From contig JAXGXG010000001.1 in assembly GCA_040772845.1 (NCBI GenBank), positions 2,232,001-2,296,000 of the forward strand: a DNA stretch of 64,000 nucleotides, written 5' to 3'. The DNA comes from PWXP01 sp040772845. Its GTDB lineage: Bacteria; Planctomycetota; Planctomycetia; Pirellulales; Thermoguttaceae. The notes under the pieces were generated by a model. It was not told the DNA's origin. It worked only from the letters and a program-made list of their open reading frames with translations, and searched no databases. The position numbers and the translations under genes are program-made. Shown in pieces: positions 60,089 to 64,000 of the stretch. Positions within the stretch are counted from its first letter, which is position 1, and the number at the start of each line of letters is the position of its first letter.

Positions 60089-61368
60089 CTTGTCCTCTGC
60101 TGAGCATCTGTATTCCAACGTATAACCGGGCATCCCTGCTCGATTACTGCCTGTCGCATCTACACGGTTTCGAACGGTTCGGGTTGCCGTTTGAGGTGGT
60201 CGTTTCGGACAATGCATCGCCGGACGACACGTCCGGGATTGTGCAATCGCACATGCGGGCGATACCCAGCTTACGATACTTCGTGCAACCCAAGGTGATC
60301 CACAATGGATCGAACTACTTCAACGCCGTGCGACATGCTCGCGGCAAGATCGTAGTCTATTTGGCAGACGATGATTCTTTCATACCAGAAGTGCTCATAG
60401 AGTATGTCCGTCGATTGGAGCGTGAAGACGACCTGGCGGCGATCTATACGGATTGGATCGCCTATGACGACGCGCAGGGGCGAGAGCTCCACCGGTACTT
60501 CCAGTTTTCGGAGCCCGTGTGCTTTTCGAGCGATACCCCCCTTGCGCTGCTTGAATTCCTGCTTCAGCGAGTCGTCCTCCCTGAAGTTGGCGTGTTTCGA
60601 CGCGAAGCGCTGCTGCAGGCAGAGTGCTACGGCGCACGCGGTGGTTATCCGGCGTTTCACGTGACGTACCGCCTGTCGCGATGGGGACGAGTTGCTTTTG
60701 AACTCCTCCCGTTCTATCGGGAACACCGCGTACTGAAACCGTCGTTTCAGTCGCGTTGCAGCATCAACATGGAGAGACGTCTCCATCTTATTGGCGATGA
60801 GTTCCGCAATCACCTCGAAACCGTCGCGCTGTGGGCATTTCAAGATGCAGGCGCCTCGGTCCTGGATGATGAGCAGAAAGGGAACGTCCGAGCATTGATC
60901 GATCGGTTTCTCGAGGCAAGGCTTCCCTTGGAGATCCGGCGAAGCATTCAAGAGAAGAACTGGCTCTTGGCCGCAGAACTGCGTCGCCGCATGGTGCTGT
61001 GGAATGGCCCCGGAACGCCGGACGATCAGAGGCGTGATATTCTGGATATCGTCTTACCTGCGGCGCTCCAGTCCATTCACGCCACGTATTGCAGCCTGAG
61101 TGACGTATCGGGCTTGTGTCCGCTGGGGTTCTGTTCCCGCGGTGTTCACGACTTTTTCCGTCAGCATTATCCGGAGGTGAAGCTTCTCGATCCGAAGACG
61201 TGTCGCACGGGCGCAGAAGACGGTCACCCGCTACTGCTGTTTCGTGACGACCAGGCTGTCGGCGATTCGGCATTCGGTAACACACCATCGGAGCGCTCGT
61301 TGCGGCTGAGCCACTTGATGAATGCGTACCGCATCAGTACGGCTACGGCCAATCTCAGTACCCTGTAG
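60085..61368 (+). CDS. Family 2 glycosyltransferase
   Basis: 427 aa, ATGA overlap with the radical SAM gene. LLSICIPTYNRASLLDYCLSHL and FEVVVSDNASPDDTS form the GT-A nucleotide site, and YLADDDSF (Asp95-97) is the DxD metal motif. A helical C-terminal part of 150 residues is family-atypical. No membrane helix. It should transfer a sugar from a nucleotide donor in surface glycan assembly. Confidence 0.88.
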   Translation: MTCPLLSICIPTYNRASLLDYCLSHLHGFERFGLPFEVVVSDNASPDDTSGIVQSHMRAIPSLRYFVQPKVIHNGSNYFNAVRHARGKIVVYLADDDSFIPEVLIEYVRRLEREDDLAAIYTDWIAYDDAQGRELHRYFQFSEPVCFSSDTPLALLEFLLQRVVLPEVGVFRREALLQAECYGARGGYPAFHVTYRLSRWGRVAFELLPFYREHRVLKPSFQSRCSINMERRLHLIGDEFRNHLETVALWAFQDAGASVLDDEQKGNVRALIDRFLEARLPLEIRRSIQEKNWLLAAELRRRMVLWNGPGTPDDQRRDILDIVLPAALQSIHATYCSLSDVSGLCPLGFCSRGVHDFFRQHYPEVKLLDPKTCRTGAEDGHPLLLFRDDQAVGDSAFGNTPSERSLRLSHLMNAYRISTATANLSTL

Positions 61369-61373
61369 AGACC

Positions 61374-62324
61374 ATGACAGCCCGAATACTCGTTACCGGC
61401 GCAAGTGGTTTTCTGGGACGGCATGTCCTGGTCCGGCTTGCTGCGCGAGGTTACCGTGTTGACGCGGTTTCTTCCCGGCGAGTTGAAGGCGATACTCCAG
61501 GGACAGAGATCGTGTGGCATCGGGCTGATCTGCTCACCCCAAAGTCTGTTTCGACATTGATGGAGCGCCTTCGCCCAACCCACTTGCTGCATCTGGCCTG
61601 GTACACCAAGCCTGGACGCTATTGGCAATCGCCCGAAAACGTCCGTTGGCAGAAGGCAAGCATCCACCTTCTCCAACAATTCCACGATTGCGGCGGGCGA
61701 AGGATTGTCATGACCGGTACGTGCGCAGAATACGCCTGGACCGGTGATCCGTGCTCCGAGTTGTCGACGCCGTGTAGGCCAAGCTCGACCTACGGGAAAT
61801 GCAAGTACGCCCTGTGCGAGGCGATGCAGGCATTCTGCAGACGGGTCGGCTTGAACGGTGCGTGGGCGCGAGTATTCTTTCTCTATGGTCCTGGAGAACA
61901 CCCGGCGAAACTGCTGCCATCGATGATCTCCACTTTGCTGCGTGACGAGGTCGCGATATGTCGGCACGGGCAGGTTGCTCGCGACTACCTTTTCGTGAAA
62001 GATGCCGCCGAGGCTTTGGTGACGTTGGTCGAAAGCGGCGCTGAAGGTCCTGTGAACATTGCATCGGGCAGGCCGGTCGCCTTGGGCGAACTCGTCGGCG
62101 CCGCGGCCGATTGCCTTCACGCGAGGAACCGGCTACAGATCAGTTCGGAACCGATCGTTGATGAGCCACTTGTGCTTTGCGGCGACGTGCATCGCCTGCA
62201 CACCGAACTGAGATTTCAGCCGCAATGGGATATCCGGACCGCCATGGCGGACACGGTCGCGTGGTGGAAGCATCGGTTGGCGGGCCACCTCGATCCCAAT
62301 TCATGCCGAGGAGGCTGCCTGTGA
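61374..62324 (+). CDS. NAD-dependent epimerase/dehydratase (extended SDR)
   Basis: 316 aa. NAD-binding GASGFLG (9-15) and catalytic STYGKCK (Tyr140, Lys144). The C-terminal RDYLFVKDAAEALVTLVESG is typical of extended SDRs acting on nucleotide sugars. Probably a 4-ketoreductase or epimerase finishing a sugar of this locus. It follows the glycosyltransferase by five bases. Confidence 0.87.
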   Translation: MTARILVTGASGFLGRHVLVRLAARGYRVDAVSSRRVEGDTPGTEIVWHRADLLTPKSVSTLMERLRPTHLLHLAWYTKPGRYWQSPENVRWQKASIHLLQQFHDCGGRRIVMTGTCAEYAWTGDPCSELSTPCRPSSTYGKCKYALCEAMQAFCRRVGLNGAWARVFFLYGPGEHPAKLLPSMISTLLRDEVAICRHGQVARDYLFVKDAAEALVTLVESGAEGPVNIASGRPVALGELVGAAADCLHARNRLQISSEPIVDEPLVLCGDVHRLHTELRFQPQWDIRTAMADTVAWWKHRLAGHLDPNSCRGGCL

Positions 62325-63727
62325 AAGCCCTTTTGATATCTTCGCCTCGATTCGGAACGGTATCGCGCACGGACATAGCTCCTCCGCTCAATCTGCTTTA
62401 TGTGGCAGCCGTACTTGGCCACCATGGCGTGGAGTCGGTACTGTTCGATATGAACCTGGTTTCCGTATCACTCGAAGCGAACGCCGACGAAGAACGGCTC
62501 GCGTCACTGCGTGCTCGGGTGCTCACGTACGAGCCGGACCTTGTTGGAGTCTCATGCCTTACCACGGCGCACTTTCCGTTTATGCGCCGGGTCGCCTCGT
62601 TGGTGCGCCAGCTCGCGCCGAATGCGAAGATCATTCTCGGCGGGGTTCACGCCACACTGTTTGCTCGCGACATCCTGGCAAACTGCCCGGACTTTGACTA
62701 TATCATTCTGGGCGAAGGAGAAGAGCAGGTAGCCGCTCTGGCCGAGAGTCTCGCGTCAAGCAGTACCGGGGATCTCTCGCACATCCAGTCGCTGGGATGG
62801 CGCACCGCCGATGGCACGGTTCGCATTAACGAACGAACCGGGTATATCACCGACCTCGATACCATCCCCATGCCCGCCTGGAATCTGATTGATTTCGATA
62901 GCTACTACCGTGAACACAGCAGTTGGTACAATCCGAAGGGGCATGATATCCGGATATCTATCCCGATTCTTGCGACGCGTAGCTGTCCCTACGACTGCAA
63001 TTTCTGCTGTGCCCATAAAACCATGGGGCGAGGTTTCAGGAAACGTTCACCTGAGAATGTCGCAGACGAAATCGAATACCATGTGCGCCATTACGGGCAT
63101 CAGTATTTTGGATTTGCAGATGACAATTTGACTTTGGACAAACGCCATGCCATCGCGGTATGCGAGGAGATTGGCCGACGAGGGCTGGAGGTTCAGTTCG
63201 AATCGTTCAACGGGTACAACTTGGCGTCGCTGGATGCGGAGGTAGTCGAAGCCTTGGCTGCCGCCGGATGCGTCTATGCCATTCTCCCCGTCGAGCACGG
63301 CTGCGAGCGAATGCGCAATGAAGTCATTGGGAAGCATCTTCCCGATGAGAAGGTCTTCGAGGTGATGGCGCTCTACAGGAAGCACGGGATACAAACGCGA
63401 GCCATGTTCATCATGGGTTTTCCAGAAGATACTCCCGAGTCGCTCGACAAGACTCGGCAGATGATCCACCGCCTGCAGCCTGACATGGTGGACGTGTTTA
63501 CGCTTATTCCATTTCCGGGAACGAAGGTGTTTCAGCAAGCGATGCGTGACGCGCTGTTTGTTGAGCACGTTGACCAAGCAAGCCTTTGGAAAGGACTGTT
63601 CCGGCTGGACACCAAGGAATCTGGGTTCTATTTGAAGCCTTATTCAATGTCACTCGATGAACTGGCAGGTTGGCGCCGCACATTTGACGATATCTCGGCG
63701 GGGTTACTTGCGCGGAGGATACGATGA
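62321..63727 (+). CDS. B12-binding-domain radical SAM enzyme
   Basis: 468 aa from GTG 62321, which overlaps the previous stop (GTGA) and has GAGGAGG seven bases upstream; an ATG at 62303 is less likely. The N-terminal Rossmann-type domain (PPLNLLYVAAVLGHHG, VGVSCLTTAHFPFMRRVASLVRQL, IILGGVHATLFARD, YIILGEGEEQ) is that of cobalamin-binding class B radical SAM enzymes. CPYDCNFC (222-229) binds the 4Fe-4S cluster. MFIMGFPEDTPESL is typical. Class B enzymes methylate unactivated carbons or rearrange rings; the substrate is unknown. Confidence 0.87.
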   Translation: MKALLISSPRFGTVSRTDIAPPLNLLYVAAVLGHHGVESVLFDMNLVSVSLEANADEERLASLRARVLTYEPDLVGVSCLTTAHFPFMRRVASLVRQLAPNAKIILGGVHATLFARDILANCPDFDYIILGEGEEQVAALAESLASSSTGDLSHIQSLGWRTADGTVRINERTGYITDLDTIPMPAWNLIDFDSYYREHSSWYNPKGHDIRISIPILATRSCPYDCNFCCAHKTMGRGFRKRSPENVADEIEYHVRHYGHQYFGFADDNLTLDKRHAIAVCEEIGRRGLEVQFESFNGYNLASLDAEVVEALAAAGCVYAILPVEHGCERMRNEVIGKHLPDEKVFEVMALYRKHGIQTRAMFIMGFPEDTPESLDKTRQMIHRLQPDMVDVFTLIPFPGTKVFQQAMRDALFVEHVDQASLWKGLFRLDTKESGFYLKPYSMSLDELAGWRRTFDDISAGLLARRIR

Positions 63728-64000
63728 ACCCGAGACGTTCCGGACGGATTGAACTCGATGCATTGCTCGGCGAGCGAGAGCTGTACATCTGGGGATGTGG
63801 GCATTTCGGAAATGCCATCGCTTTTGCTCTGGCCAGATCGAGTATCAAGCCGGCCGGTTTCTTGGATTCGAACATGGCCGGGACAGAAGTCCTAGGAACT
63901 CGCGTACACACACCGGACGAAATACTTGCGCGGGGAAAAGACAAGGTGTTCCTTATCGTCGCGTCGTCGCTCTATGCGGGGGAGATGTCGCGGCGATGCG
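63724..64000 (+). CDS. Rossmann-like protein, 3' cut by window end
   Basis: Starts with an ATGA overlap at 63724 and stays open to the window end (92 codons). YIWGCGHFGNAIAFALARS and KPAGFLDSNMAGTEVLGTRVHTPDEIL show a nucleotide-binding Gly motif and a following strand-turn typical of sugar-O-acyltransferase (PglD-like) N-terminal domains and of the C-methyltransferase C-terminal module. The full protein is needed for a firm call. Confidence 0.65.
   Translation, partial: MNPRRSGRIELDALLGERELYIWGCGHFGNAIAFALARSSIKPAGFLDSNMAGTEVLGTRVHTPDEILARGKDKVFLIVASSLYAGEMSRRC

Overview
The window reads as a chromosomal segment of a planctomycete (phylum Planctomycetota; class uncertain, possibly a Pirellulales-like lineage). 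This rests on family content: a zinc-ribbon protein with a CPNGH/YAGK signature, a SpoVG protein with an inserted zinc ribbon, a PEP-CTERM beta-strand-repeat protein and a PEP-CTERM relic, a pepcterm-type CPBP protease, large secreted glycosidase-like proteins, a Tat-exported Gfo/Idh/MocA oxidoreductase, and several short dispersed non-coding repeats. GC is high and most genes carry recognisable Shine-Dalgarno sites. One tRNA (Leu, CAA) was found; there is no rRNA, CRISPR array or transposase.

Layout. 0-4.6 kb: a TIM-barrel-like fragment at the edge, a zinc-ribbon gene with a good sigma70-type promoter, an inverted-repeat element, a secreted DUF6259-like protein and a conserved hypothetical. 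4.7-8.2 kb: tRNA-Leu, a vapBC toxin-antitoxin pair, then a two-gene restriction-modification cassette whose nuclease is recognisably of the EcoRI family, bracketed by a 39-bp imperfect direct repeat. 8.2-17.2 kb: a 1493-aa secreted GH42-like protein, a PEP-CTERM relic, a Tat oxidoreductase, and an M20 peptidase overlapping a DUF819 permease. 17.4-23.3 kb: a minus-strand cell-shape operon (coiled-coil protein, small membrane protein, mreB, mreC, mreD, PBP2) behind a strong predicted promoter. 23.5-31.4 kb: a gene-poor accessory stretch with an aldo/keto-reductase pseudogene, small secreted proteins, an orphan addiction-module antitoxin, higBA, an ankyrin lipoprotein, a truncated beta-strand-repeat PEP-CTERM protein and at least five kinds of dispersed repeat.

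31.5-48.4 kb is mostly housekeeping: LpxH-like phosphoesterase, Ski2-like helicase, spoVG-ispE, a cation/proton antiporter, and an isoprenoid cluster ispA-dxs-nadK, followed by a methyltransferase, an Ala/Pro-rich lipoprotein and a pepcterm-type CPBP protease. 48.4-50.5 kb is a two-gene Septu-type defence module (ATPase plus HNH nuclease) with its own consensus promoter. 50.7-54.6 kb holds three tightly overlapping genes (alpha/beta hydrolase, Ntn C45 hydrolase, membrane-anchored protein).

54.6 kb to the right edge is a surface-glycan locus: CDP-glucose synthesis, 4,6-dehydration, C-methylation and 3,5-epimerisation, then a SPASM-like radical SAM protein, a GT2 glycosyltransferase, an SDR epimerase, a B12-type radical SAM enzyme and a gene cut by the window end. 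The first four genes fit a pathway to a branched C-methyl deoxy sugar; the later ones look like tailoring and assembly. The most interesting items are the EcoRI-family cassette with its flanking repeats, the Septu pair, the SpoVG-zinc-ribbon protein and the radical-SAM-rich sugar locus.
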